Shown: piece after piece, positions 27,034 through 36,615 of the stretch | How positions within the stretch are numbered: the stretch's first letter is position 1 | Layout: every line of letters starts with the position of its first letter | Assembly (NCBI RefSeq): GCF_004570975.1 | Contig: NZ_SPPC01000003.1 | Coordinates: forward strand, 245,102-309,101 | DNA: 64,000 bases | From: Barnesiella sp. WM24 | GTDB taxonomy: Bacteria > Bacteroidota > Bacteroidia > Bacteroidales > Muribaculaceae | Direction: 5' to 3' | Notes under the pieces: model-generated | The model's input: the letters and a program-made list of their open reading frames with translations, nothing else | Told to the model about the DNA's origin: nothing | Databases searched by the model: none | Program-made: the position numbers and the translations under genes

Positions 27034-28143
27034 TCAGTGTATAAGTTCGACAAAAATAGAGTCAGACACAAGAAATGCCGCCTCATCTATGTAGACGGAT
27101 GTAGGCGTATCAATTATTTTCCCCGTATTGATGAACTGACGGGACTCTTCCAATAGCGAATTGAGGGCTTTGGCGCCAAACTGATCGGAGAAGTGCTGTT
27201 TATTGATTCCTTCTGCTGTGCGCAATGCTGTGATTATATAATCATTATACAGCTCGTCGGCCGACTCTGTCTCTACGTCATAAAATGGATTGCCTGCCGA
27301 GATTGCATTTATATATGCTCCTATCCCTCGTCGGTTGGCTCGTCGGGTCGTTCCGTCGAAGCTGTGTGCCGCAGTGCCAAGTCCGAGGTATGGGGTGAAA
27401 TGCCAGTATGAACTATTGTGGACCGCTCTTTTCCCCGGAAGAGCGAAATTTGAAATCTCGTAATGCTCATATCCTGCCTTCCGCAATGTTTCTGTCAGGC
27501 GAAGATACATCTCATTGACTGTTTCTTCATCGGTCTCAATTATTTTTCCTGACGATAACATTGCGTGAAGCCGCGTCCCCGGCTCGTAAGACAGTGAGTA
27601 GGCTGATATGTGTTCGACACCGCTGTCAACAAGACGGTCAAGCGATTCTTGCCATGAGCTGATTGTCTGTCCCGGAAGACCGTATATGAGGTCGCCGCTT
27701 ATGTTTTTTATCCCTCCGCGACGCAGGGCGAGTAACGCTTCTTCTGCATCCTTTCCTGAATGACGGCGGTTTATCATTTTTAATTCCGTGTCGGAAAATG
27801 ATTGTATGCCGATGCTGACCCGATTTATTCCAAGATTACTGATAAACCGTGTATAATCGATTGTCACGTCTTCCGGATTTGCCTCGATAGTGAACTCGGT
27901 CAAGTTGTCACATGGCAAGCTTTCAACAAGCCGCTTCAACTTCTCGGGAGGAAGTATTGACGGGGTTCCGCCACCTATGTACACAGTAGTGAAAGGTGCC
28001 GATATTTCACTTTTGCGCATGTGCCACTCCTGTATCAATGCATCCACATAGGCATCGGTGTGTTTGGTGTAGGGCATTGAATAGAAGTCACAATAGCTGC
28101 ATTTTGAATGACAGAAAGGGATATGTATGTAAAGGCCTGCCAT
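27034..28143 (-). CDS. hemW: Radical SAM protein HemW-like
   Basis: HemW-like proteins bind heme and a 4Fe-4S cluster and are proposed heme chaperones; many are still labelled coproporphyrinogen oxidase. The 369-aa product begins MAGLYIHIPFCHSKCSYCDF with the CxxxCxxC cluster motif at residues 10-17, followed by IGGGTPS, the TIEANPED strand and GLGTAAHSFDG. The start at 28143 replaces a longer frame at 28197 that would run into the upstream gene. The gap to the addB-like gene is 8 nt. The organism's heme status cannot be read from this window. Confidence 0.9.
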   Translation of the reverse strand: MAGLYIHIPFCHSKCSYCDFYSMPYTKHTDAYVDALIQEWHMRKSEISAPFTTVYIGGGTPSILPPEKLKRLVESLPCDNLTEFTIEANPEDVTIDYTRFISNLGINRVSIGIQSFSDTELKMINRRHSGKDAEEALLALRRGGIKNISGDLIYGLPGQTISSWQESLDRLVDSGVEHISAYSLSYEPGTRLHAMLSSGKIIETDEETVNEMYLRLTETLRKAGYEHYEISNFALPGKRAVHNSSYWHFTPYLGLGTAAHSFDGTTRRANRRGIGAYINAISAGNPFYDVETESADELYNDYIITALRTAEGINKQHFSDQFGAKALNSLLEESRQFINTGKIIDTPTSVYIDEAAFLVSDSIFVELIH

Positions 28144-28151
28144 ATGATGAT

Positions 28152-31097
28152 TTATTGTGCTTGTCCACATATCTCTTTGTAATTGCAGAAATGACAATGT
28201 TCCGGGCTCGGGTCAGGTTCAAAAGGCTTATCCCGGTCAAAAAGTCCGGAAAGCCTTTCCCGTAACATCCCCATTACCTCGTCGTTCAGATTATGGTAAT
28301 CAACAAGGTCGTCAGAGCCATATTTGACAGGTTGTATGCCATCGGTGCTGAATTTTTTGAAAAGATACAGAATCGGTTGCATGGGGCTGTTGTCTTTTTT
28401 TTCATAAGCAAGTCCGTTGCAATACAGGAAGAGCTGTAAAATTGCTTTTTTCTTTGAAAATATCTCATCAATATCTTTGAACGTTGAATCATCGCCACCT
28501 GTCTTATAGTCGATTATCCTCAGTGTCCTGCGGTCGGCGAGCATGTCGATGCGGTCAATCGAACCTCCGATATTGAATGCACGGTCATCATCAATCGGGA
28601 TGCGTGCTTGAAATTTGTGTTCGCCCTCAATAAAATAGAAGGGGACAAGTGACTTTTCAAGATCAAACATCTTGATGATAAACTCGCGGATTACTTCTCC
28701 TATTACTTTAGCCTCACCGTGAAGCGGGGTGAGATTGATGTAGGGTTTGTCATCAGGAGCTTGTGAGGACAGATGATGGTAATGCTGATTGGTCGCGGAA
28801 GTTATGAGCTTTTCAAGCTCTGTGACCTCGCTTTTTAGACGGTCAAGAATCTCAGCGGTCACTTTCAACTCGGGCAAATTGCCTTTTAGACGATTATAAG
28901 AGTGTTCCGACACCTGATGGACTATTGTTCCGAATGTACTTTCATCCATATAATCGGTGATTTCATCTTCCGGGCGTATATGCTCGATGTAGTGGAAATA
29001 AAACTCAAGAGGGCAGTTGAGATATTTTTTTATCGCCGATGCCGACAATGACTTACGGTCACTGCCTGTTGACAGGTAACAGTTGAGCCTTGCCATGATT
29101 TCCTCATTTTTCTCAACGCTCAGACTGCTGTCGGGATTGGACGGAGGCATGTCATAATATGCGTTTCTCCTCACGATGTTTCCGCTGTCACACAGATATA
29201 GAAGCTGGTACAGGTAACGTGACATCTCACCGCCTTTAAGACCCGATGTCCGTGAGTCATATAACAGCTTCACTTTTTTTGCACGTGCTATGAGGCGGTA
29301 AAAGTAATAGGCATATATGCACTCCTGAAACTCAAGCGTGGAGAGTCCGAAACTGCGTCGAAGCACATCGGGGATGAAAGAGCGCGTATAGTGTTTACGG
29401 GGGAATATGCGCTCATTCATGGAGAGCAGAATAACGTTGTCAAAGTCAAGGGCGCGGGTTTCAAGCACTCCCATTATCTGTAGCCCTTTCAACGGTTCAC
29501 CGATGAAATTGACACTTTCAGCGTTAATGGTGCGGTCGATGAGATGAAAGAATGTGTTTTCTTTCATTGTAATGCCATAACGAGATATGGCATTATGCAA
29601 TAAGTCAAGAGAGATACGGTAACGGGTCAGGAAACCAAGCTCCATTGAAGTAGACCCGTTGTCATCAAGCTGTTTAAGGCGCCCGGCTATGAAATCCACA
29701 AGCCTGCACTGGTAATCAAACACGGAGTCGCCAGTGTGCTGTTCTTCCACGGGGAAAAACACGGTTGACAGCCCGTCGAAATTACTGTTTATCCAGTCAA
29801 CCGGAATGGTAAACATTTTGTTAAAGTCAATCTGGTTGACAATATCCTTGCATAATTCCGGGGCTATAGCCTTGAGAAGGGGGTGAGATAACACATCCTT
29901 GACATCCTCATAGAAAAAGCTCCATATGTCGCGCACCTTTCTCGCTCTCATATGCATCATTGTGATATTGCGCATCAATGTGGCGATGGAGGTCAGCCGC
30001 AATGGGTAGCCCATCGTTATGTTGACTGAGTTTATTGATTCCGGAACTGAATGTAGCAGGTCGATGAATAAATTCTCAGACGGCAGTACAATGGCTGTGT
30101 CTATGGCATTGCCGCTATCGGCTATGTCGCCGCTTTCACTCATCTCTTCAAGCAGTTTGCCGGTGAGCTTGACCTGACCTATATTGGACGGCACACTTAT
30201 AATCTCGATTTCCGGCATGTCCACCTCCGGCAGAGAAATGTCATAGAGCGACCGGAATTCTTTGACATATTTTTTCAGGAAAAATGTCGCTGACCTGTTG
30301 TCCTTGAACGCTTCCGGCAGGTCATAATCCCAATAAAAATCACCGATGCCAAGGTCACGCAATCGCTCGAATATCTTTATCTCGCTCATTGAAAGCACGT
30401 TGAAGCCTACAATGATGATGCGTTTATAGGGGAAGTCTTCAGCCTGCATTGTTTTAAAGCGCTCGGCGACTTCCTTATATTGCATGCCGGAGTAACATAA
30501 TCCCCGGTCGGCAAGACTCTTGCGGTAGCCGGAATAAAGAGGGTAGAGTATCTCCCACAGCTTTACAAATGAATCGCGATTGGTTCTCGGTTCGCCTTTT
30601 TCATTAAGATGAGTCCAGAATGACTCCGGATTGCCTAACGGCAGGTCGACTCCCCAATATTGCTTGATTATTAGTTTCTGTTCATCAGTAAGGAAGTCAG
30701 TGCTTATCTCGTTATAGTCGGTGATGTTTTTGAATAGCATGGGAGCGTCTGCCATATAACGGTCAACATCGTTGAAATCAGATATAAGCATGTCGCCCCA
30801 GAATACAAAGCGGTCAAAGTCCTCGATTTCCTGCGACAGCTTTGCATATTCGTTGTACATAGTGAACAGCAGGTCGTAGCGGCTTGCCTCCACATAGTCG
30901 GAGAAATCGGCGATGAAATCACTGATAGTAGTGATTTTGGGCTCGAACACCGGCGTCGGGCCATCATTAAGCTCACTGAGAAAGTGCTGGAAAAAAGTGC
31001 CGCTTCTCTTGTTGGGAAAGATGAAGCAGTAATCGGCAAGCTTTTCTTTTTCGGCTTGAAAATATATGTCGGCAATACGTTGGAGAAATGACGTCAT
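28152..31097 (-). CDS. AddB/RexB-like PD-(D/E)XK nuclease with Fe-S cysteines
   Basis: This 981-aa protein looks like the Bacteroidota counterpart of AddB, the subunit that with AddA resects double-strand breaks. Evidence: an inactivated helicase-like N-terminal half (FIFPNKRSGTFF near residue 27), a mid-region ALDFDNVILLSMNERIFPR, the RecB-type nuclease motif RIIDYKTGG near residue 880, and cysteines placed as in Fe-S nucleases: one in LNCPLEFYFHY and three in HCHFCNYKEIC at the C-terminus. No addA-like gene is in the window. It lies between holB and hemW with gaps of 41 and 8 nt. Confidence 0.85.
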   Translation of the reverse strand: MTSFLQRIADIYFQAEKEKLADYCFIFPNKRSGTFFQHFLSELNDGPTPVFEPKITTISDFIADFSDYVEASRYDLLFTMYNEYAKLSQEIEDFDRFVFWGDMLISDFNDVDRYMADAPMLFKNITDYNEISTDFLTDEQKLIIKQYWGVDLPLGNPESFWTHLNEKGEPRTNRDSFVKLWEILYPLYSGYRKSLADRGLCYSGMQYKEVAERFKTMQAEDFPYKRIIIVGFNVLSMSEIKIFERLRDLGIGDFYWDYDLPEAFKDNRSATFFLKKYVKEFRSLYDISLPEVDMPEIEIISVPSNIGQVKLTGKLLEEMSESGDIADSGNAIDTAIVLPSENLFIDLLHSVPESINSVNITMGYPLRLTSIATLMRNITMMHMRARKVRDIWSFFYEDVKDVLSHPLLKAIAPELCKDIVNQIDFNKMFTIPVDWINSNFDGLSTVFFPVEEQHTGDSVFDYQCRLVDFIAGRLKQLDDNGSTSMELGFLTRYRISLDLLHNAISRYGITMKENTFFHLIDRTINAESVNFIGEPLKGLQIMGVLETRALDFDNVILLSMNERIFPRKHYTRSFIPDVLRRSFGLSTLEFQECIYAYYFYRLIARAKKVKLLYDSRTSGLKGGEMSRYLYQLLYLCDSGNIVRRNAYYDMPPSNPDSSLSVEKNEEIMARLNCYLSTGSDRKSLSASAIKKYLNCPLEFYFHYIEHIRPEDEITDYMDESTFGTIVHQVSEHSYNRLKGNLPELKVTAEILDRLKSEVTELEKLITSATNQHYHHLSSQAPDDKPYINLTPLHGEAKVIGEVIREFIIKMFDLEKSLVPFYFIEGEHKFQARIPIDDDRAFNIGGSIDRIDMLADRRTLRIIDYKTGGDDSTFKDIDEIFSKKKAILQLFLYCNGLAYEKKDNSPMQPILYLFKKFSTDGIQPVKYGSDDLVDYHNLNDEVMGMLRERLSGLFDRDKPFEPDPSPEHCHFCNYKEICGQAQ

Positions 31098-31138
31098 GAT
31101 GTGTTGGTCTAAAAAATGGGTCGCTGGTATGGGCTGTC

Positions 31139-32263
31139 TTATTGCTTCAGAAGCAGAATCATGTGTACGGCAAGGTCAAACATCACAATTTTCCCGTTGG
31201 CGTTTCCGGCTATGTCTATAGCTGCCTTGTCAAGTTCAGCTGCAATCTGCAATACGTTGCGCTCATTGATGAATCGCGCAAAATTGCGGCTAAATGCCGC
31301 TTCATCGCGATTCAGGTAATTAAGCTCGCTTATGTTAAGATTGTAGATAAAGTTTTCGCGTATAAGCCTTTGGCAATATTCAAGAAAGCGGATTTCGCTT
31401 TCCCTGCCCATTGAGGCAACATCGCCCGCCCACTCTTTAAGTTCCTTGACGTTACGTTGATAGGCGAGGCGCATCAGAGCCATGAACCGGTCAAGATAAT
31501 CGCGGTTTTCTTTGCTTAGACTCAGACTGTTGACCGCAGTTATTATGTTGCCTTCCGCGATGTGTGCTATTGCCGTTGCATCGGTGATTTCGATAGAGAA
31601 ATTGTCGCTGAGATATTTTGCCACAATATTGTCGGGAAGACGCTTTAGCTGCAGCCGCTGGGTGCGCGAGTATATAGTCGGCAATATTTCCGACGGCTTA
31701 TTGCTGACAAGTATAAATATTGTGTCGCTATATGGCTCTTCAATCTGTTTAAGCAGTTTGTTGGCGCCCGTGATATTGAGCCTCTCAGGAAGCCACATGA
31801 TTGCAATCTTGTAGCGCGAGCTGTGGGAGGTGAAACTGAGCTTGCGTATTAATGCGTCAGCTTCGTCGGCATATATCTGAGGCTGAGTCGTGGGGGAGCC
31901 GAGAGCAATGAGCCATTTTTGAAAATCCATATAGGTATTTTCCATGAGATAGTCGCGCCACTCGCCGATGAAATCGTCGCAGTAAGAAGCCCTGTCGCTC
32001 TTCTTCTTTATAATAGGGAAGGCGAAATGGGTGTCGATGTGGTTAAACGACTGATGTTGCAGGCACGAAGGACACACCCCGCAACTGTCGCCTCCGCTAC
32101 GATGTTCACAATGAATATATTGTGCCGCAGCACGGGCAAGTGCAAATTTGCCAATCCCTGCAGGACCTTCTATCAGCAAGGCATGAGGTATGCGGTCACT
32201 GTCAATCATTGACCTTAGTCGCTCTTTGGCATTATCATGATATGGTATGTCGGCAAATTTCAT
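31139..32263 (-). CDS. holB: DNA polymerase III delta prime subunit
   Basis: Delta prime is the stator of the clamp loader. The 374-aa product has a Walker A-like loop GPAGIGKF at residues 33-40, zinc-binding cysteines in CGVCPSC near residue 61, a Walker B-region (KIAIMWLPERL), sensor-like EEPYSDTIFILV and the SRTQR segment, the clamp-loader SRC-like motif. It is 26 nt downstream of metF and 41 nt before the addB-like gene in the same operon. Confidence 0.93.
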   Translation of the reverse strand: MKFADIPYHDNAKERLRSMIDSDRIPHALLIEGPAGIGKFALARAAAQYIHCEHRSGGDSCGVCPSCLQHQSFNHIDTHFAFPIIKKKSDRASYCDDFIGEWRDYLMENTYMDFQKWLIALGSPTTQPQIYADEADALIRKLSFTSHSSRYKIAIMWLPERLNITGANKLLKQIEEPYSDTIFILVSNKPSEILPTIYSRTQRLQLKRLPDNIVAKYLSDNFSIEITDATAIAHIAEGNIITAVNSLSLSKENRDYLDRFMALMRLAYQRNVKELKEWAGDVASMGRESEIRFLEYCQRLIRENFIYNLNISELNYLNRDEAAFSRNFARFINERNVLQIAAELDKAAIDIAGNANGKIVMFDLAVHMILLLKQ

Positions 32264-32289
32264 GGATTAAAAATTTCTGGATATATTGG

Positions 32290-33246
32290 TCAATAAACTG
32301 CCCTTGCCACCTGTTCAACGCTCTTTGTGGCATTCAGCGAATAGAAGTGTATGCTCGGTATGTTATGGGCAATGAGGTCGGCAGCCTGCATCTTGCACCA
32401 TTCCACGCCTACTTGCTTTGCATCAGCGTCGCTCTTGCATTTCATCAGTTCGGTAGCAAGCTCCATCGGTAAGTCCACATGAAACACTTTCGGCAAAAGA
32501 TTAAGCTGATTCATGGTGGTAATCGGTTTGAGTCCCGCTATTATCGGCACATTGATTCCGGCTTTGCGGCACCGGTCAACAAAGTCATAATATTTCTGGT
32601 TGTCAAAGAACATCTGTGTGACTATATATTCCGCCCCATTATCGATTTTCTGGCGGGCATATTGGATGTCAATGTCAATATTTGGCGCTTCTTCATGCTT
32701 TTCCGGATAGCCTGCGACGCCATAAGAAAACGGTTCGCCGGTCACTATGTCCATCTTGGTGCCGTCAATGAAATAACCACGGTTAAATTCATTGACCTGA
32801 ATCTGTAGCTCTGTAGCATGGGAATAGCCGTTGTCGTTAGGTATAAAACGGTTTTCATGCTTTGCTTTGTCACCGCGCAGCAACAATATATTGGTGATTC
32901 CTAAGAAATTGAGGTCAATGAGAGCATATTCGGTCTCTATCCGCGAGAATCCGCTGCAGATTATATGTGGGACGGCCGGTATGCCATATTTCTGTTGTAT
33001 CGCGGCTGCGACCGCCACTGTGCCCGGGCGGCTGCGTTCACTCACTTTCTGGTATAGCCCGTCGGGAGTGTTCTTATAGACCATCTCGCTGCGATGGGTG
33101 GTTATGTTGATATAGAGCGGATTAAACTCTTTCAAGACGTCAATATTGCGGAATAATTGAGATATGCCTCTTCCCTTAAGCGGAGGCAGCACTTCAAATG
33201 AGAATCCGGTTTTGCCATTGGAGGCTATTAAATCGGTGACTTTCAT
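32290..33246 (-). CDS. metF: Methylenetetrahydrofolate reductase
   Basis: MetF reduces 5,10-methylene-THF to 5-methyl-THF for methionine synthesis, using FAD. The 318-aa length is normal; family segments visible are FSFEVLPPLKGRG at the start, VPHIICSG, LLLRGDK, FSYGVAGYPEKHEE and VTQMFFDN. It sits 22 nt after tsaB and 26 nt before holB. Confidence 0.95.
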   Translation of the reverse strand: MKVTDLIASNGKTGFSFEVLPPLKGRGISQLFRNIDVLKEFNPLYINITTHRSEMVYKNTPDGLYQKVSERSRPGTVAVAAAIQQKYGIPAVPHIICSGFSRIETEYALIDLNFLGITNILLLRGDKAKHENRFIPNDNGYSHATELQIQVNEFNRGYFIDGTKMDIVTGEPFSYGVAGYPEKHEEAPNIDIDIQYARQKIDNGAEYIVTQMFFDNQKYYDFVDRCRKAGINVPIIAGLKPITTMNQLNLLPKVFHVDLPMELATELMKCKSDADAKQVGVEWCKMQAADLIAHNIPSIHFYSLNATKSVEQVARAVY

Positions 33247-33268
33247 TGACAGAATATATAATGTGATG

Positions 33269-33967
33269 TTATTTACTTAATTTTGACTTTGCAACTGTAG
33301 CCTGGAACTCTTTTAGATAAGCCGGTGTGGAGTAGGCGAGATCAAGGAAGTCTTTATTGAGATAAGCCTTGTCGGCAAGTGCCATCATATTGGCTGCGGT
33401 AGGGTGTATCTCTGTGATGAAATTAGCGTTGGGGTGACCTTCAAGGAGCTGTCTCGCCTTGTCGCTGCCGTTTCCGAAAAATATTACTGGACCGCGGTCA
33501 AGATACTCGCGGTAGCTTTCCTCATCAAGTATGAGCGGCTTGGACGCGAGTACGGGACGAAGGGCATAGTCATACACGGCAGTGAACACTTCCATGCGGC
33601 GGGCGTCAATCATCGGTGCAAACATCACGTCTTCATCAAAGAAGTCACTGAACATGACTGCGACTGTCATTATCTGAAGGGTGTCTACCCCGATTAACGG
33701 CACGTCAAGAGCATAGGCAAGCCCTTTCGCTTCCGACAGCCCTATGCGCAGTCCCGTGTAACTTCCCGGTCCTATGCTCACTGCGACAGCGTCGATTTTG
33801 AGCTTTTTCTCTTTTGCCTCCTCCAGGCAATCCTTGATATATCCGCTTAGCAAGGTGGCATGGTTGTGACCTTGATAATCTTCTCTTTGAGTGATGATAT
33901 GCCCGTCATATGTCAGTGCTGTTGAGCACACATTGGTAGAAGTCTCTATGTTAAGTATTACCGCCAT
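33269..33967 (-). CDS. tsaB: tRNA threonylcarbamoyladenosine biosynthesis protein TsaB
   Basis: TsaB is the scaffold partner of TsaD in making t6A37 of ANN-decoding tRNAs. The 232-aa product has ILNIETSTNVCS at the start, NHATLLSG near residue 34 and the signature SIGPGSYTGLRIGLSEAKGLA near residue 64. It is the first gene of the six-gene minus-strand operon, behind a TATCTTTG element at 33995-33988, and diverges from yicC. Confidence 0.94.
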   Translation of the reverse strand: MAVILNIETSTNVCSTALTYDGHIITQREDYQGHNHATLLSGYIKDCLEEAKEKKLKIDAVAVSIGPGSYTGLRIGLSEAKGLAYALDVPLIGVDTLQIMTVAVMFSDFFDEDVMFAPMIDARRMEVFTAVYDYALRPVLASKPLILDEESYREYLDRGPVIFFGNGSDKARQLLEGHPNANFITEIHPTAANMMALADKAYLNKDFLDLAYSTPAYLKEFQATVAKSKLSK

Positions 33968-33987
33968 TTCAAGATTTTTTTATAATA

Positions 33988-33995
33988 CAAAGATA
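33988..33995 (-). promoter_or_regulatory. -7 element of the tsaB operon
   Basis: Reads TATCTTTG on the minus strand, 20 nt before the tsaB ATG. A clear -33 element is not seen. Confidence 0.55.
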
Positions 33996-34036
33996 CGATT
34001 TTTTGCGTGAAACATCTGTATTATCGGGAGATTTTG

Positions 34037-34044
34037 TAATTTTG
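34037..34044 (+). promoter_or_regulatory. -7 element of the yicC operon
   Basis: TAATTTTG matches TAnnTTTG, 16 nt before the yicC ATG, in the 93-nt divergent gap with tsaB. Confidence 0.5.
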
Positions 34045-34060
34045 TAGAAAATATCTGTCC

Positions 34061-34936
34061 ATGTTACTATCAATGACCGGATTTGGAAAATCTGTAGCAC
34101 AGATTCCAAATAAGAAAATCACAGTGGAGATTAAATCGCTGAACAGCAAGCAGCTCGACATATCGTCGCGCGTGCCTGCCGCTTTCCGTGAAAAGGAACT
34201 TGAATTCCGTAATTTGATCGCTTCCCGTCTTGAAAGGGGAAAGGTCGATTTCCAGATATATGCTGAATCAGTGGGCGTAGAGACCACTGTGTCACTTAAT
34301 ATTCCGCTCATGGCGGCTTACAAGACACAAGTAGAGGAGATGGCAAGGCAGCTTGGACTTGCTTGGCCTGATGACTGGTACAGTGTCTTGTTGCGCTTTC
34401 CGGAGACGGTGAAAAGCGAGCTGCCGGCGTCTCTTTCAGAAGAAGATTCTGCTGTGCTTATGTCGGCTGTCGGCAATGCCATTGACGGCTTGATGCAGTT
34501 CAGGGCAAAAGAGGGCGTGAAGCTGACCGAGTTTTTTACACGACGCATTGAAAACATACGCGCTCTGCTTGATAACGTCGAGCCATTTGAGAAGGAGCGT
34601 GTCGCAAAGATTCGTGCCCGCATAGAGGAGAATCTCTCGAAGATTGACGGTGTCGCGTTTGACAAAAACCGTCTTGAGCAGGAGATGATATTCTATATCG
34701 AGAAGCTTGATGTAAACGAAGAGAAGCAGCGTCTTGCCCAGCATCTCAACTATTTCATGGAGACAATGGACGGCGCGCCGGGTCAAGGCAAAAAGCTCGG
34801 ATTTATCAGCCAGGAGATGGGACGCGAGATTAACACGCTCGGTTCCAAGTCCAATCATGCTGAAATGCAGAAAATTGTCGTAAAAATGAAAGACGAGCTC
34901 GAGCAGATAAAGGAGCAGGTGCTTAACGTCATGTAA
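34061..34936 (+). CDS. yicC: YicC family endoribonuclease
   Basis: YicC-type proteins are endoribonucleases that affect small RNA turnover and stationary-phase survival. The 291-aa product begins with the family signature MLLSMTGFG and continues EIKSLNSKQLDIS, then has the C-terminal block IEKLDVNEEKQRLAQHLNYF and GKKLGFISQEMGREINTLGSK. gmk follows after 7 nt, an association seen widely in bacteria. Confidence 0.94.
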   Translation: MLLSMTGFGKSVAQIPNKKITVEIKSLNSKQLDISSRVPAAFREKELEFRNLIASRLERGKVDFQIYAESVGVETTVSLNIPLMAAYKTQVEEMARQLGLAWPDDWYSVLLRFPETVKSELPASLSEEDSAVLMSAVGNAIDGLMQFRAKEGVKLTEFFTRRIENIRALLDNVEPFEKERVAKIRARIEENLSKIDGVAFDKNRLEQEMIFYIEKLDVNEEKQRLAQHLNYFMETMDGAPGQGKKLGFISQEMGREINTLGSKSNHAEMQKIVVKMKDELEQIKEQVLNVM

Positions 34937-34943
34937 TCGCTCT

Positions 34944-35513
34944 ATGGCAGGTAAGATAATTATTGTGTCGGCGCCGTCAGGATGTGGCAAATCGACCATT
35001 ATCAACGCATTGCTTGAGCGTGGTGATATAGACATGCAGTTTTCCATATCGGCGACAAGCCGCAAGCCGCGTGGCGAAGAAAAGCATGGAGTTCACTATT
35101 ATTTCCTTACGGAAGAAGAGTTTCGTGAACGTATCTCGCGTGACGAGTTTGTAGAGTATGAGGAAGTCTATGCCGGACGTTTTTACGGTACTCTCAAAAG
35201 TGAGATTGACCGCATCACCGGCGACGGGCATAATGTCGTCCTTGACATAGATGTGAAAGGCGCCATGAATGTCAAGCGTATATATGGCGACATGGCTCTT
35301 GCGCTGTTTATCATGCCGCCGTCTATCGAAACGCTGCGCAGCAGGCTCGAAGGCAGGGCTACCGATGCTCCTGAGGTAATTGAAGAGAGGGTGCGTAAGG
35401 CATCATATGAAATAGGTTTTGCCCCTCGATATGACGTTACCGTTGTCAATGACGATCTTGCCACAGCAATAGCCGATACTCACAGGGTTATAACGGATTT
35501 CCTTTCAAAATGA
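34944..35513 (+). CDS. gmk: Guanylate kinase
   Basis: Phosphorylates GMP to GDP with ATP. The 189-aa product has the P-loop APSGCGKST at residues 10-18, the GMP-binding SRKPRGEEKHGVHYYF and YAGRFYG segments, and LDIDVKGA. Its stop overlaps the nadD start in ATGA, so translation is coupled. Confidence 0.96.
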   Translation: MAGKIIIVSAPSGCGKSTIINALLERGDIDMQFSISATSRKPRGEEKHGVHYYFLTEEEFRERISRDEFVEYEEVYAGRFYGTLKSEIDRITGDGHNVVLDIDVKGAMNVKRIYGDMALALFIMPPSIETLRSRLEGRATDAPEVIEERVRKASYEIGFAPRYDVTVVNDDLATAIADTHRVITDFLSK

Positions 35514-36100
35514 AGGCATCGTCGGTTGTCGGTGTGTTTGGCGGCTCGTTCAATCCGGTTCATTCCGGTCACATGATGCTCGCTTCCTACATAGCTCAAT
35601 TTGGGGATGTCGACTCTGTTATGTTGATGCTGTCGCCGTGCAACCCTTTGAAAAAGGGGAAGAGCATGGCATCGGATTCCGACCGGTTCAATATGCTTCT
35701 TACGGCTTGTAATGATTCCGGCTGTGTATATGCATCTGACCTGGAGTTGTCTATGCCACGTCCGTCCTACACAATAGATACGCTCCGACGGCTTGAGCAT
35801 GACAACCCCGGAGTAAGATTCAAGCTTATAATAGGCAGTGACAATTGGGCGATATTCAATCAATGGCGTGCTTCAGAAGAGATTCTTGACCGTTTCGGCG
35901 TGATTGTGTATCCGCGTCGTGGTTATCCGGTCTCCGGTACAAATGATTCGCGTGTGCAGTTAATAGATGCGCCCATGATTGACATATCATCGACATTTAT
36001 AAGAAACAGCATATCACTCGGAAAAGATATGAACTATTTTCTTCCTTCCGGGGTATATGATTATATATGCCAACACAATTTATATCAGTCTGAATTATGA
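35510..36100 (+). CDS. nadD: Nicotinate-nucleotide adenylyltransferase
   Basis: Makes deamido-NAD from nicotinate mononucleotide and ATP. The 196-aa product shows GVFGGSFNPVHSGHMML at residues 8-24 with the GxFxPxHxGH nucleotide motif, IIGSDNWAIFNQW, and the ISSTFIR motif near residue 160. It overlaps gmk by 4 nt at the start and the DUF5063 gene by 4 nt at the end. Confidence 0.95.
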   Translation: MKASSVVGVFGGSFNPVHSGHMMLASYIAQFGDVDSVMLMLSPCNPLKKGKSMASDSDRFNMLLTACNDSGCVYASDLELSMPRPSYTIDTLRRLEHDNPGVRFKLIIGSDNWAIFNQWRASEEILDRFGVIVYPRRGYPVSGTNDSRVQLIDAPMIDISSTFIRNSISLGKDMNYFLPSGVYDYICQHNLYQSEL

Positions 36101-36615
36101 GTGATTCGATAATTAATAATAATGCGCTCGCCTTTATGGCGCTTTGTAATGAGTATTGTCATGAGGTGGAAAGTGCCCGCGAGACAGAGCACGATGCCTT
36201 TGTCGCCGCGATGCTTCGCCTGTTACCGCGTATTTATATCTCTGCAACCGATGTAAAGACCGATTTTACTCCGGTTGAAGAGCCATATATCGCCGGGGTG
36301 CTTGAAGAGGATTATTATGAGGCGGTAAGGCGCAGCATTGAGAATCTGCTCGGCCCCGACGACACATATCTGGAAGTGTTTGAAGAAGACATGAAGTATT
36401 CCGACACTCCTATTGCGGCATCGATATCAGAAGGTCTTGCCGATATATTCCAGGTGCTATATAATTTCCTTGAGGCGGTGAAAGATGTCCCGGAAGAGCT
36501 TGTGGCAATGGGGCTCGTCGCCATAAAGGAAGATTTCGGCGCATATTGGAGCCGGATACTGTGTAATGTGCTCCGTGCGCTGAATCATGTACGCTACAAC
36601 AGTGTTGCCGATTAG
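36097..36615 (+). CDS. DUF5063 protein
   Basis: This 172-aa acidic, largely helical cytoplasmic protein belongs to the DUF5063 group as far as I can recognise it; the family has no known activity. Visible pieces are FMALCNEYCHEVESA near residue 14, the MLRLLPRIYI helix near 40 and LADIFQVLYNFLEAVKDVP near 107. It is the last gene of yicC-gmk-nadD-DUF5063, joined to nadD by an ATGA overlap, and its stop codon overlaps that of the convergent yccF by 4 nt (TTAG). Confidence 0.82.
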   Translation: MSDSIINNNALAFMALCNEYCHEVESARETEHDAFVAAMLRLLPRIYISATDVKTDFTPVEEPYIAGVLEEDYYEAVRRSIENLLGPDDTYLEVFEEDMKYSDTPIAASISEGLADIFQVLYNFLEAVKDVPEELVAMGLVAIKEDFGAYWSRILCNVLRALNHVRYNSVAD

